From Corallococcus terminator (GTDB taxonomy: Bacteria; Myxococcota; Myxococcia; Myxococcales; Myxococcaceae), in NCBI RefSeq assembly GCF_003611635.1, contig NZ_RAVZ01000004.1, positions 1 to 64,000 of the forward strand: a DNA stretch of 64,000 nucleotides, given 5' to 3'. The position numbers and the translations under genes are program-made. Positions 1 through 11,014 of the stretch are shown piece by piece. Each line of letters starts with the position of its first letter. Position 1 is the stretch's first letter. The notes beneath the pieces are model-generated. The model was not told the DNA's origin. It worked only from the letters and a program-made list of their open reading frames with translations, and did not search any database.

Positions 1-1500
1 GCCTGGGGTTGCGGGGGCGGGACGAAGCCGTCCGACCCGATGGACTGCCAGGACACGGCGGCGGGGTGCCCGGCGGGGCAGCCCGCGGTGCCGAACGACG
101 TTCCACCGCCCCCCACCGAACCGGAGACACCGCCAACGGAGCCAGACACCGGCTCCAACGAAACACCGCCTCCCGACAAGGAGCCGGAGCAGGTGCCGCC
201 CGCGTCGGGCGCCACGCTGTGGCTGGCCAGGGAAGGCTCCGCCCAGGACGACCTGGCGCTGGACCTGGCGGTGGACGCCTCCGGGGACTTCTTCAGCGCG
301 GCGGTGCACGACTACGACGACCTGGACGCCCGGGCCCCCACGGACGACTCCGTCCAACTGGTGCTCACCCGACGTTCGGGCGCGGGCCAGACGCTGTGGA
401 CGCAGGCCTATGACGTCCGCGTGGCCACGGCGCCCCTGGCGTTGCGCGCCGACGTCCGGGTCCGCATCGCGACGGACGGCGCGGGCGGCCTGCTGGTGGC
501 CGGCAACCACCAGGGCCTCATCGACCTGGGCACGGGAAAGCTGGGCGACGGCACCTTCGTCGCGAGGCTGTCCGGAGACGGCGCCACGCTCTGGGCCCAC
601 GCATTGCCGGCCCTGACGGTGGCGGACGTGGCGGCGGATGCGCAGGGCCGGCTGTACGTCGCCTATACCGCCCCGGGCACGGTGGACCTGGGCGCGGGCG
701 TGAAGGGCCCCAGCGCGGGCGTGGCGGTGTTCGCGCCGGACGGCACCCCGGAGCGGGCCTTCGCCGTGGGACAGGCGGAGTCCGACGGCGCGGGCGCGCA
801 GCCGCTGGCACTGGCGCTGGCGGAGGACGGCAGCGTCGCGGTGGCGGGGCGGTACGAAGGCACCGTGCGCTTCGGCCCCCACGCCACGCAGGCCGCGGGG
901 TCGGGCAGTCCGTTCGTGGCGCTGTACCGCGCGGACGGGACGCTCGGGTGGGCCAAGGTCCGGCCGGGCGTGAAGGGCGCCGCGCGGGACGTGAGCCGCG
1001 GCCCCACGGGCGACGTGGTGGCCGGCGGTGACTTCCAGGGCGGCTTCTCCTGGGCGAACGCGTCGCTGAAGGGCGCGGCCAATCCCAGCCCCTTCGTCGT
1101 CGTCACCGCCGCGGACGGCACCGAACGCTGGGCGAGGGAGATGGGTCCGGACGCCCAGATGCAGGGCGTCGCGGTGCAGGCCTCCGGCGAGGTGCTGGCG
1201 GTGGGCTACACATACTCGTGGCTGGAGAACGGCACCACCGGCCAGGACGGCCTGGGCTCCGCGCAGCTCTTCACCCAGCGCTTCGATGCGACGGGGAAGG
1301 CCCTGGCCTCCCGCCTCTTCCTGGGCGTCACGCCGGAGCCCCGGGGTGAGCTGTATGGCGTGGAGGCGGTGCCCGCGGTGGTGCTGATGCCGGACGGGGA
1401 CGCGGTGCTGTATGGCCATACCGACCGCGTCACCGACTTCGGCGTGGACAAGATGAAGCCCCTGCGAGGCGACATCTTCCTCTTGCGCGTGAAGTACTGA
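1..1500 (+). CDS. Secreted lipoprotein with repeated propeller-like blades (5' end outside window)
   Basis: The frame is open to the left edge. The first visible residues are A-W-G-C-G-G-G, which looks like the end of a lipobox with the lipidated cysteine at visible residue 4, so the real start and signal peptide lie upstream; the first ATG in the window (position 40) is internal. A Pro/Glu/Thr-rich linker (visible residues ~30-65) is followed by ~430 residues of repeating beta-rich segments with recurring W-A and D-G-x-G-G motifs and short acidic turns, as in the SBBP/beta-propeller-like surface proteins common in myxobacteria. No catalytic motif is seen. It was probably exported to the outer membrane or cell surface. 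The function is unknown. Confidence 0.75.
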   Translation, partial: AWGCGGGTKPSDPMDCQDTAAGCPAGQPAVPNDVPPPPTEPETPPTEPDTGSNETPPPDKEPEQVPPASGATLWLAREGSAQDDLALDLAVDASGDFFSAAVHDYDDLDARAPTDDSVQLVLTRRSGAGQTLWTQAYDVRVATAPLALRADVRVRIATDGAGGLLVAGNHQGLIDLGTGKLGDGTFVARLSGDGATLWAHALPALTVADVAADAQGRLYVAYTAPGTVDLGAGVKGPSAGVAVFAPDGTPERAFAVGQAESDGAGAQPLALALAEDGSVAVAGRYEGTVRFGPHATQAAGSGSPFVALYRADGTLGWAKVRPGVKGAARDVSRGPTGDVVAGGDFQGGFSWANASLKGAANPSPFVVVTAADGTERWAREMGPDAQMQGVAVQASGEVLAVGYTYSWLENGTTGQDGLGSAQLFTQRFDATGKALASRLFLGVTPEPRGELYGVEAVPAVVLMPDGDAVLYGHTDRVTDFGVDKMKPLRGDIFLLRVKY

Positions 1501-1522
1501 AGCCACACGGTGGAGAAATGAA

Positions 1523-1554
1523 AACGGGCCCGGTGCATCCGCGCCGGGCCCGTT
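1523..1554. terminator. Bidirectional hairpin between convergent genes
   Basis: An 11-bp perfect inverted repeat (AACGGGCCCGG at 1523-1533 and its complement at 1544-1554) with a 10-nt loop lies between the end of the lipoprotein gene and the end of the leftward encapsulin operon. There is a short A run on the left and no strong U tract, so termination in both directions is inferred from position and stem strength. Confidence 0.65.
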
Positions 1555-1589
1555 CGCATGTCTTCAATTCAAGACATCAACTCAAGACA

Positions 1590-2987
1590 TCAGCTTCCGA
1601 TTTCGACGTTCTCCAGGACACCCAGCGCGTCGGGGACCAGGAGGGCGGCGGAGTAGTACGTGCTCACCAGGTACTCGCTGATGGCCTTCTCGTTGATGTC
1701 CATGCGGCGCACGGAGATGCCCGGCTCCACTTCGTCCGGGAGCTTTCCGGGGTGCAGGCCGATGACGCCCTGATCATCCGCTCCGGTGCGCAGCACGAGG
1801 ATGGAGCTCGTGAGCGTGTTGGAGATGGGGATCTTGTCGCACGGCAGGATGGGCACGCCGCGCCACCCCATCATCTTGCTGCCAGCCACATCCACCACCG
1901 TCGGGTAGATGCCCCGGCGATTGCACTCCCGGCCGAAGGCCGCGATGGTGCGCGGGTGGGCCAGGAAGAAGCGTGACTTGCGACGGCGCGACAGCAGCTC
2001 GTCCATGTCATCCGGCGTCGGCGGCCCGCTCCGGGTGTTGATGCGCTGCTTCAGGTCCGCGTTGTGCAGCAGGCCGAACTCAGGGTTGTTGATGAGCTCG
2101 TGCTCCTTGCGCTCCTTCAACGCCTCCAGGGTCAGCCGAAGCTGCTCGGCCGTCTGGTTCATCGGGTCGTTGTAGAGGTCCGCCACGCGGGTGTGCACGC
2201 GGAGGATGGTCTGCGCCAGGCTCAGCTCGTACTCGCGGGGCTTGAGCTCGTAGTCCACGAACCCGCCCGCCAGCGTGGGCTCGCCGTGGTGGCCGGCGTT
2301 GAGCGGGATGGCGGCCTGCCCTGACTTGTCCTGGGGCTTCTTCAGGTTCGCCTTGTACTGGGCCACGTGGGCGCTCAGCGCGGGGGCGTTCTTGATGAGG
2401 TCCTCGAACACCTGCTGCGGCAGCGCCATCACGGTGCAGGCGGTGTTCGCCTTCACCGTGAAGGGCCAGACGTCGTTGGACTCCACCACGGCCGAATCGC
2501 CGAAGTGGTCGCCGTCCGCGAGCGTGTCCAGGACGACGGGGTCGCCGAACTTGCCCGTGCCCAGCTTCGTCGCCTTGCCGTGCGCGATGAGGAACACGTG
2601 CTCGGCGGGCTGGCCCGCCTCCACGATGGAATCACCGGCCTTGTACTGCTTCTGCACGAAACGGCTCGCGAGCGCCCGGACCGTCAGGCCTTCCTCGTCC
2701 GCGTCGAACCCGCGCAGCAGCGGCAGCTTGAGCAGCTCCTGGGGGATGACCTCCACCTTGGTACCGACGTTGGTGAAGTTCAGCCGGTCGTCGCCCACGG
2801 AGTACGTGAGGCGCCGGTTGACGCGGAACACGCCGTTCGTCGCCACCCAGGGCAGCATGCGCAGCAGCCACCGCGGGGAGATGCCCTGCATCTGCGGCTG
2901 GGACTTGGTCGTCGTCGCCAGCTGGCGTGCACCGGCCGTACTGAGGCTGGAGTGCTCGGTGCCGCCGTTGTTGATGGGATTCGCCAT
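1590..2987 (-). CDS. Family 2B encapsulin shell protein (with cyclic-nucleotide-binding-like domain), copy 1
   Basis: This 465-residue protein has the Family 2B encapsulin layout. A flexible N-terminal arm (1-45) is followed by a cNMP-binding-like beta-roll (~85-205, with [21 protein letters not shown] and [10 protein letters not shown] tracts). The HK97-type shell domain (~230-465) carries the conserved [13 protein letters not shown] and [12 protein letters not shown] segments and ends in ENVEIGS. In the beta-roll the Arg that normally contacts the cyclic phosphate is replaced ([10 protein letters not shown]), so classical cNMP binding is doubtful. Family 2B shells form closed protein compartments around metabolic enzymes, and terpene cyclases are a known cargo class. 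The ATG at 2987 has GGAG upstream. It is the last gene of an operon, 34 nt after the second shell gene, with geosmin synthase as the likely cargo. Confidence 0.9.
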   Translation of the reverse strand: MANPINNGGTEHSSLSTAGARQLATTTKSQPQMQGISPRWLLRMLPWVATNGVFRVNRRLTYSVGDDRLNFTNVGTKVEVIPQELLKLPLLRGFDADEEGLTVRALASRFVQKQYKAGDSIVEAGQPAEHVFLIAHGKATKLGTGKFGDPVVLDTLADGDHFGDSAVVESNDVWPFTVKANTACTVMALPQQVFEDLIKNAPALSAHVAQYKANLKKPQDKSGQAAIPLNAGHHGEPTLAGGFVDYELKPREYELSLAQTILRVHTRVADLYNDPMNQTAEQLRLTLEALKERKEHELINNPEFGLLHNADLKQRINTRSGPPTPDDMDELLSRRRKSRFFLAHPRTIAAFGRECNRRGIYPTVVDVAGSKMMGWRGVPILPCDKIPISNTLTSSILVLRTGADDQGVIGLHPGKLPDEVEPGISVRRMDINEKAISEYLVSTYYSAALLVPDALGVLENVEIGS

Positions 2988-3021
2988 GAAGAGAGCTCCG
3001 GAAGTGCGTGGGGGCCTGGGA

Positions 3022-4416
3022 CTACGAGCGACCGATTTCGACGCTCTCCAGGATGCCCAGCGCGTCCGGCGTGAGGACGGCCGCGGAGAAGTACGCGGTG
3101 ACCAGGTAGTTCATGATGGCCTTCTCGTTGATGCCCATGAAGCGGACGTTGAGGCTGGGCTCGATCTCGTCCGGGATGCCGGCCTGGTGCAGACCGACGA
3201 CGCCCTGGTTCTTCTCACCCACGCGCATCAGCATGATGGAGCTGGTGCGGGACTCGGTGACGGGGATCTTGTTGCAGGAGACGATGGGGATGCCGCGCCA
3301 GGCGGGGATCATGTTCCCGTTGAAGTCCACGCTGGTGGGGTAGATGCCCTGGCGGTTGCACTCCTGGCCGAACGCGGCGATGGCGCGCGGGTGGGCCAGG
3401 AAGAACGACGGCTCCTTCCACACGGTGGACAGCAGCTCGTCCATGTCGTCCGGCGTCGGCGGGCCGCGGCGGGTGTGGATGCGCTGCTTCAAGTCCGCGT
3501 TGTGCAGCAGGCCGAACTCGCGGTTGTTGATGAGCTCGTGCTCCTTGCGCTCCTTCAGGGCCTCCACGGTCAGACGCAACTGCTGCTGGGTCTGGTTCAT
3601 GGGGTCGTTGAAGAGGTCCGCGACGCGCGTGTGGATCTGCAGCACGGTCTGCGCGACGCTGAGCTCGAACTCGCGGGGCGACGTCTCGTAGTCCACGTAG
3701 GTGCCGGGCAGCACGGGCTCGCCCTTGTGGCCGGCGGCCAGCTCGATGGCGGCCTGGCCCGACGTGTCCTGCTTCTTCTTGGAGCGCGCCTTGAACTCGT
3801 CGATGTGCTTGCTGAGCGACGGGGCCTGGGCCACCACCGCCTCGAAGGCGGACTGCTGGAGGATGAGCACCGTGACGGGCGTCACGGCCTTCACCGTGAA
3901 CTGCCAGTAGTCCTGCGACTCCAGCAGCGCCTGGTAGCTGTAGTGGTCGCCGTCGGCCAGCGTCTCCAGCACGGTGGGCTCGCCGTACTTGCCGGCGCCG
4001 ATGCGGTTCACCTTGCCGTGCGCGATGAGGACGATGGAGTCGGCTTCCTTGCCGGCCTCGGTGATGACCTCACCGGCCTTGTACTCCTTCTGCGTGAAGC
4101 GGTTGGCCAGGGCCGCGAGCACTTCCGCGTCCTCGTAGCCGCGCAGCAGGGGCAGTTCGCCCAGCTCCGCCGGGATGACCTGCACCTTGGCGCCGGTGCT
4201 GGTGAAGGTGACGCGGCCGTCGCCCACGGCGTAGCTCATGCGGCGGTTGACGCGGTACGTACCGCCGGACACCTGCACCCACGGCAGCAGCTTGAGCAGC
4301 CACCGCGAGGAGATGCCCTGCATCTGCGGCTCGGACTTGGTGGTCGTCGCAAGCTGACGTGCCGCCGCGGTCCCGAGGCTCAGCGAGTTCTCATCGTGCG
4401 TCTTGGAGTTCGACAT
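3022..4416 (-). CDS. Family 2B encapsulin shell protein, copy 2
   Basis: This 464-residue paralogue of the neighbouring shell gene has the same order of parts: an N-terminal arm containing the shared RQLATTTKS tract, a cNMP-binding-like beta-roll (~80-205), and an HK97-like shell domain ending in ESVEIGRS. The two copies are near-identical over the [13 protein letters not shown] / [14 protein letters not shown] stretch but differ widely in the beta-roll, including its outer loops. That pattern suits two subunits of one mixed shell exposing different outer faces. Here too the phosphate-binding Arg is missing ([11 protein letters not shown]). The ATG at 4416 follows a GAAAGGTG ribosome site. 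It lies 70 nt downstream of geosmin synthase and upstream of the other shell gene. The shell role is well supported; mixed assembly is inference. Confidence 0.9.
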   Translation of the reverse strand: MSNSKTHDENSLSLGTAAARQLATTTKSEPQMQGISSRWLLKLLPWVQVSGGTYRVNRRMSYAVGDGRVTFTSTGAKVQVIPAELGELPLLRGYEDAEVLAALANRFTQKEYKAGEVITEAGKEADSIVLIAHGKVNRIGAGKYGEPTVLETLADGDHYSYQALLESQDYWQFTVKAVTPVTVLILQQSAFEAVVAQAPSLSKHIDEFKARSKKKQDTSGQAAIELAAGHKGEPVLPGTYVDYETSPREFELSVAQTVLQIHTRVADLFNDPMNQTQQQLRLTVEALKERKEHELINNREFGLLHNADLKQRIHTRRGPPTPDDMDELLSTVWKEPSFFLAHPRAIAAFGQECNRQGIYPTSVDFNGNMIPAWRGIPIVSCNKIPVTESRTSSIMLMRVGEKNQGVVGLHQAGIPDEIEPSLNVRFMGINEKAIMNYLVTAYFSAAVLTPDALGILESVEIGRS

Positions 4417-4486
4417 GGGTCACCTTTCCCTAGGTTGAAAAGACAGAAGTTGAAGAAATCAAAGCCTGTTCACTGCGAAGACAGAA

Positions 4487-7027
<2,541 letters not shown>

Positions 7028-7675
7028 ATGCTTGCCCAAATCGTCCTCTTCGACGGCTTCGACCTGTTGGATGCGCTGGCCCCCTATGAAGTGCTGTGGG
7101 CGGGTGGCGACATCGCGGGGGGCGCGTTGAAGGTGGAGCTCGTTTCCTTCGAAGGCGCTCGCGAGGTGCCGAGCACTCCCACAGGTATGTCGGTGAAGGC
7201 CACGGGCCGCATCGACCTGGAGCGCGCGGACCTGCTCATCATCCCGGGCGCCGCGGGTTCGCTGGGTGGAGGTGGACCGGGCTCCATTCCGGCGCTGCTC
7301 GCCAGCGCCGTGGGGACGGGGCTGGCGGACGTGCTCCATCAGGCGTTGGGGAAGCCGGGGCTCACGGTGGGCACGGTGTGCGGAGGCTCGCTGCTGCTGG
7401 GCATGGCGGGGCTGTTGAAGGGGCGCCGCGCCACCACGAACCACTCGGCCCTGGAGGCGCTGAAGGCCACGGGGGCGGACGTCATCGCCGCGCGCATCGT
7501 GGACGACGGCAATCTGGTGACGGCCGCGGGCGTCACGTCCGGGTTGGACCTGGGCGTGTACCTGCTGGAGCGGACGGTGGGGCCTCGCGTCGCGCACGGC
7601 GTGGAAGCGCTCTTCCAGTTCGAGCGGCGCGGCACGGTGTGGCGCGCGCAGGGGCATGAAGCCCTGGCCTGGTGA
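7028..7675 (+). CDS. DJ-1/PfpI (class I glutamine amidotransferase-like) family protein
   Basis: This 215-residue protein opens with the family's [18 protein letters not shown] strand and contains LLIIPGA (residue ~70) and the nucleophile elbow [17 protein letters not shown] with the reactive Cys (~120), followed by [13 protein letters not shown]. This pattern fits the isonitrile-hydratase/transcriptional-regulator-like branch of DJ-1/PfpI proteins, without an AraC DNA-binding tail. I start it at the ATG at 7028, preceded by AAAGGA; the frame is open 38 codons further but that stretch looks non-coding. It is divergent from geosmin synthase. The substrate is unknown. Confidence 0.85.
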   Translation: MLAQIVLFDGFDLLDALAPYEVLWAGGDIAGGALKVELVSFEGAREVPSTPTGMSVKATGRIDLERADLLIIPGAAGSLGGGGPGSIPALLASAVGTGLADVLHQALGKPGLTVGTVCGGSLLLGMAGLLKGRRATTNHSALEALKATGADVIAARIVDDGNLVTAAGVTSGLDLGVYLLERTVGPRVAHGVEALFQFERRGTVWRAQGHEALAW

Positions 7676-7713
7676 AGTCCTTCCTCTCTTCGACTCAACC
7701 GAGAAGCGCACCC

Positions 7714-7960
7714 ATGAACGACCTCACGAACATGACGTCCGTGTGTTCGGGGTCACTGCTGCTGGCCGCTGCGGGCCTGCTGCGGGGCTACCGCTCCACG
7801 TCGCACTGGGCGGCGCTCGAACCCGGCCCCTCCCTTCAACGCGGGCACGCCGGATGCTGCGGGCCCTGAGCTGACGCAGCGGGTGCTCCAGTTCCTTGAT
7901 GAATCCCAGCAGCACCTGCAGCGGCTCTCCGACGATGCCTGGAGCGCCATCGCGGCTTGA
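7714..7960 (+). pseudogene. Broken DJ-1/PfpI fragment fused to a second gene remnant
   Basis: After an ATG at 7714 the frame reads [30 protein letters not shown], which is the nucleophile-elbow region of a DJ-1/PfpI protein with its first ~100 residues and its C-terminus missing. Homology stops near 7815. In a different frame, from roughly 7820 to the TGA at 7958-7960, a protein-like tail reads ELTQRVLQFLDESQQHLQRL, as if the 3' end of another gene were joined here. It lies just downstream of the intact DJ-1 gene, so a decayed tandem relative is the simplest reading. Confidence 0.6.
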
Positions 7961-8035
7961 GCGGAAGCGGGGAGCGGGCCGCAGCATCACCGATGGGATA
8001 GCCTCCTGCGGCTTGCCCGAGAGTAGGAGGCTTCC

Positions 8036-8377
8036 GTGTATCGGCAGGAGAGAAAGGTGCGGATGGGGATGCTGATGGGAATCAGCATCCTCGGAACCTT
8101 GAACCCGCCGACAGCCCATGCGGAGCCTCCCATGACCAAGGCCCCCAGTTGCATCAAGCGGGGTTGGCCCGCGACCGTCACCTGCGGAAGCACACCGTGC
8201 TTCGTTTCGAGCTGTGGCGAAGGCAAGTGCCCCTACTGCTTCATCAAAGGCATGGACGATCTCGCCATCAAGGGATGGGCGGTCTACACGTGCGCGAGCG
8301 GTGACTCCGTGACGGGCAAGGCACTGCTGTTCAACACGCTGCCCTTCAACGCTCGCCTGGGGCCCTTCTGTGGCTGA
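8036..8377 (+). CDS. Small secreted cysteine-rich protein, unknown function
   Basis: The 113-residue product starts at a GTG with a strong GGAGG ribosome site 6 nt upstream (8026-8030). Residues 10-29 form a signal peptide ending in AHA. The mature part has seven cysteines, clustered as CIKRGW, TCGSTPCF, SSCGEGKCPYCF, YTC and a final FCG, suggesting several disulfides and an extracellular location. The 3' end overlaps the next gene by 8 bp, so the two are probably co-translated. No family is recognised. Confidence 0.65.
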   Translation: MYRQERKVRMGMLMGISILGTLNPPTAHAEPPMTKAPSCIKRGWPATVTCGSTPCFVSSCGEGKCPYCFIKGMDDLAIKGWAVYTCASGDSVTGKALLFNTLPFNARLGPFCG

Positions 8378-8753
8378 GGCCGCGTGGGAACAGGAAGCGG
8401 CCTTCGTGGCGGAGGCGCTCAATCTCCTGACCGTGCTGGCCGCACCGCGGCTCTACGCGCGGTGGTGCACGCAAGCCCCGGCGGAGGAGCTGCGTACAGT
8501 GCTCCAGTCCCGCACGGCTGCGCTCGCGGCGTTCTGCGCGAAGGCGTGGGGGAGCCCGGATGCGGAGCGCTTCCGCTCAGCAGCCTCCAAGGTGCGAACG
8601 CTTGCCGAGTCCCTGGCGGGCGCTCCCCCCAGAAGCCTCATGGAACCCGGATGGAACACCCAGGCCCGCGAATGCCTGGGAGCGCTCGGTTTTCCAGCGC
8701 CTCCTGAAGGATGGGACGCCTTCGAAGGGTGGCGCGCCGACGGCGATTCCTAA
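8370..8753 (+). CDS. Small Ala-rich cytoplasmic protein, partner of the upstream secreted protein
   Basis: The 127-residue product starts at a GTG inside the end of the preceding gene (8-bp overlap), a typical translational-coupling arrangement. It is predicted alpha-helical, rich in Ala, Glu, Arg and Trp, with no signal peptide or membrane segment. Its TAA stop overlaps the stop of a reverse-strand histone-gene remnant. No family is recognised. The tight coupling hints that it works with the Cys-rich protein, but nothing in the sequence says how. Confidence 0.55.
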   Translation: MAEAAWEQEAAFVAEALNLLTVLAAPRLYARWCTQAPAEELRTVLQSRTAALAAFCAKAWGSPDAERFRSAASKVRTLAESLAGAPPRSLMEPGWNTQARECLGALGFPAPPEGWDAFEGWRADGDS

Positions 8754-8870
8754 CGGTGCGGCGAGCGACGCGACGGGCTTTTGCGAGCGCCCGCACGGGT
8801 ACCGTCGGGCCGCGCTTCGTGGTCGTCTTGCGCGCGCAGGCCCCCCGAGCCCCTGTCGTGGTGTCCTCTT
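8750..8870 (-). pseudogene. Decayed duplicate of the 3' end of the histone H1-like gene
   Basis: On the reverse strand, starting from a TAG stop at 8750-8752, the sequence matches the last ~100 bp of the intact histone H1-like gene (10414 onward), base for base over long stretches, including the stop codon and the codons for the RRSPSKR tail. About 45 bp in, small indels break the frame, and similarity fades by about 8870. There is no 5' part. It is a partial duplication 1.7 kb from its parent, not an expressed gene. Confidence 0.7.
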
Positions 8871-8929
8871 CCTTCACGCCACTCCGTTGACGGCGTCGAG
8901 CCCGAGAAACGAGCAAGCCCTCTCGGGCC

Positions 8930-9517
8930 TTACTGACGGGGTTGCACTGGCGCCGGAGGTACTGGCGCCGGGTGGGGAGGTGACGGTGGCACAGGGGAAG
9001 CCGGAGCCTCGGGCGCAGACGGAGAAGGCGAGGCAGGTGGAGCTATCGGTGCGAGCGGAGCAACCTCCTGGTCCGGAGGGGACCCGGCGTCAGGTGGCGC
9101 TGAATCCGAAAGGTCCTCGCCAGCCGGAGTCGGAGCTTTCGCAACCACGACGCCCTGGGGCGTCACCGCATACACCTCCCACCAGTCGAGAACGCGTCCG
9201 CTGGGTCCGCCGCAGCGATGAAACCGTTGGTCCACGACCACGAAGTACAAGTCGGACGTTGGGCCCGTGAAGACGGAGACATCCAAGCCCTGCTCCGGGC
9301 TTGAGCACCCCGCGAACAGGTCCGGAAACGGGTTGGTCCGCACCACCTCACGGATGGCCCCCGCCGCTGCGAGCGCGGCACCGGCTTCCATGGACTCGGC
9401 GACAGTCCTCGCCGAATGCTCGTCCGGCCACGTCACCTCGCCCTTCCAGACGACAGCGGGCGCAGCACACCCGTGAAGCAACGCGGCCCACCCAGCAAGC
9501 GTCAATGCCTTGATCAT
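8930..9517 (-). CDS. Lipoprotein with Pro-rich C-terminal tail
   Basis: This ~195-residue protein starts best at the ATG at 9517 (MIKALTLAGWAALLHGC), with AGGTG overlapping the upstream gene's stop; a GTG at 9526 is an alternative. The lipobox LLHGC gives a lipidated Cys. The central ~100 residues hold two more Cys (AGCSSPEQG, HRCGGPSG) and a DLYFVVVDQRF strand. The last ~70 residues are almost entirely Pro/Ala/Ser, as in wall- or periplasm-spanning tails. It directly follows, and is probably co-transcribed with, the JAMM-motif lipoprotein gene. No family is recognised. Confidence 0.65.
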   Translation of the reverse strand: MIKALTLAGWAALLHGCAAPAVVWKGEVTWPDEHSARTVAESMEAGAALAAAGAIREVVRTNPFPDLFAGCSSPEQGLDVSVFTGPTSDLYFVVVDQRFHRCGGPSGRVLDWWEVYAVTPQGVVVAKAPTPAGEDLSDSAPPDAGSPPDQEVAPLAPIAPPASPSPSAPEAPASPVPPSPPHPAPVPPAPVQPRQ

Positions 9518-9526
9518 TTTCCACAC

Positions 9527-10300
9527 CTAATCACGGAGTAACCGCAACCCACCGGTGCGACATTCGGGAGCCACGCTCCGGAAGGGCGGGCGAGCGCTGC
9601 GTGGGGCGCAGATTCCCAGCGTGACCCACCGAGCCCGGACATCGCTCCACTGCTGGACCTCGCCCGTGGGGAAGTAGCGCAGAAAGAGGCGAGTCCCATC
9701 CTGGCGCTCCGCCACCAGCGCCGAGGCCATCTCGATGGCGGAGTTCTTGAAGAGCGCCGGAACAGGGTTCCCAGGGATCAGGCGCACTTCCGCCATGGAA
9801 ACGAAGGGTTTGAGCACGTCCGTAGGCCAGACGCCGAGGTCCTGAGAAGACGGGGCCCCAGCACACGGATGGTTGTGGACATAGCCTACGACCCACACCT
9901 GCGAAGACGGGAAGTCATCGTCCTTCACCACGAAGAACGGCTTGCAGGCCTCATGGCTCCCCCGGATGGGCTCCGCCACCCGCCAGGACAGGGAGTCACG
10001 ACTGCCCGCCACATACACGGTCGAGCAGTACTCCGTGGACAACCCCACAATGGGACGCCGCGTTCCCGCATCACATGTCTTCGCCCCCGGAAGCTTCAGC
10101 ATCGCCTCCGCCACATCCCGCAGGAGTCCTATCGGGATGGAAGCATCCCCCGCGGGCATCACCACGGAGGGCACTTCCGACCACGGCCCTCGCGCCATCT
10201 CCGCATCGGGAGCGAGGATGGTGGGTGGAGTGGAAGCAGCGCATCCCCCCAGGAAGAGCAAGAGCGGGACGCCAAGCTTGAAGGAGCCGAAGGAGGCCAT
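9527..10300 (-). CDS. Lipoprotein with JAMM/MPN+-type metalloprotease motif
   Basis: This 257-residue lipoprotein has the lipobox FLGGC near residue 22. In the middle, VGYVHNHPCAGAPSSQDLG has exactly the JAMM spacing H-x-H-P-x5-S-x2-D, the zinc-binding signature of JAB1/MPN+ isopeptidases and RadC-like proteins. Several cysteines flank it (TCDAG, YCSTV, ACKPF, CAPRS, ECRTG). The family hydrolyses amide or isopeptide bonds, and an exported form would act in the periplasm or on the cell surface. The usual upstream Glu is not placed with confidence. I start at the ATG at 10300 because a further 25 codons upstream have no signal-peptide character. The next gene starts within 10 nt of its stop. 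Confidence 0.65.
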   Translation of the reverse strand: MASFGSFKLGVPLLLFLGGCAASTPPTILAPDAEMARGPWSEVPSVVMPAGDASIPIGLLRDVAEAMLKLPGAKTCDAGTRRPIVGLSTEYCSTVYVAGSRDSLSWRVAEPIRGSHEACKPFFVVKDDDFPSSQVWVVGYVHNHPCAGAPSSQDLGVWPTDVLKPFVSMAEVRLIPGNPVPALFKNSAIEMASALVAERQDGTRLFLRYFPTGEVQQWSDVRARWVTLGICAPRSARPPFRSVAPECRTGGLRLLRD

Positions 10301-10413
10301 CGGCGCCGAGTATAGAGGCGGCGGTCGCAGCCACTGCGCGCGCCCTTGCGGCGCGGGGAGCGCGCATCCCTTCACGGGACGGCCACCCTCCCCACCTCCC
10401 GCCAGCGAAAGTC

Positions 10414-10854
10414 CTAACGGCGCGGCGAGCGACGCGACGGGCTCTTGCGAGCACCCGCGCGGGTGTTCTTCCGAGCCGTCGTGCCGCGCTTCGCGGTCGT
10501 CTTGCGCGCGGTGCGACCCGCGGCGGCGCGACGGACCGGCGACTTGCGGGCCCCACGCTTGGCGGTGGCGCGCTTCGCCGTTCCGCGCTTCGCGGTGGCG
10601 CGCTTGGCGGTCCCACGCTTGCCCGCGGCCTTCTTCGCGGAGGGACGCTTGCCGGCCGCCTTCTTCGCGGACGTGCGCTTCGTGGTCGCACGCTTCGCGG
10701 CCCCCGTGCTGCGGCGGGGCGCGGCCTTGCGCGCGCTCTTGCGCTTCCCAGAGGCACGGCGGCGCGACGGCGTGGCGGACTCACCGACCGGCATCACGGT
10801 GTTGGACAGCGACGGGAACTCGTTCGGGTCCTGCGCGTTCGTTTCGGTGTTCAT
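10414..10854 (-). CDS. Histone H1-like Lys/Arg/Ala-rich DNA-binding protein
   Basis: This 146-residue protein has a short acidic/neutral N-terminal part (1-30, NTETNAQDPNEFPSL) and then ~115 residues made of near-tandem AKRATAKRG-, AKKAAGKR- and ARKTTAKRG-type units. The composition matches eukaryotic H1 tails and the histone-like KAKA-repeat proteins of myxobacteria. It very likely binds DNA non-specifically and affects nucleoid packing. The ATG at 10854 has GGAGG 7 nt upstream; an ORF extends 51 codons further without coding character. The repeats make the gene prone to unequal recombination, and a fragment of its 3' end lies at 8750-8870. Confidence 0.85.
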   Translation of the reverse strand: MNTETNAQDPNEFPSLSNTVMPVGESATPSRRRASGKRKSARKAAPRRSTGAAKRATTKRTSAKKAAGKRPSAKKAAGKRGTAKRATAKRGTAKRATAKRGARKSPVRRAAAGRTARKTTAKRGTTARKNTRAGARKSPSRRSPRR

Positions 10855-11014
10855 CAACAGCCTCCAGGTTCGAAAACACCTGGAGGGTACGCGCAACCGC
10901 ATGAAGTCAACCCATGCGCCCCCATGCAGATGCACGCCATCCAACGAATGCTCGCGTGACAGCCATCGCGCGAGGCCGAAAATCCGGCCCCGGCGCGCAC
11001 GGGTCAACGCTTCG

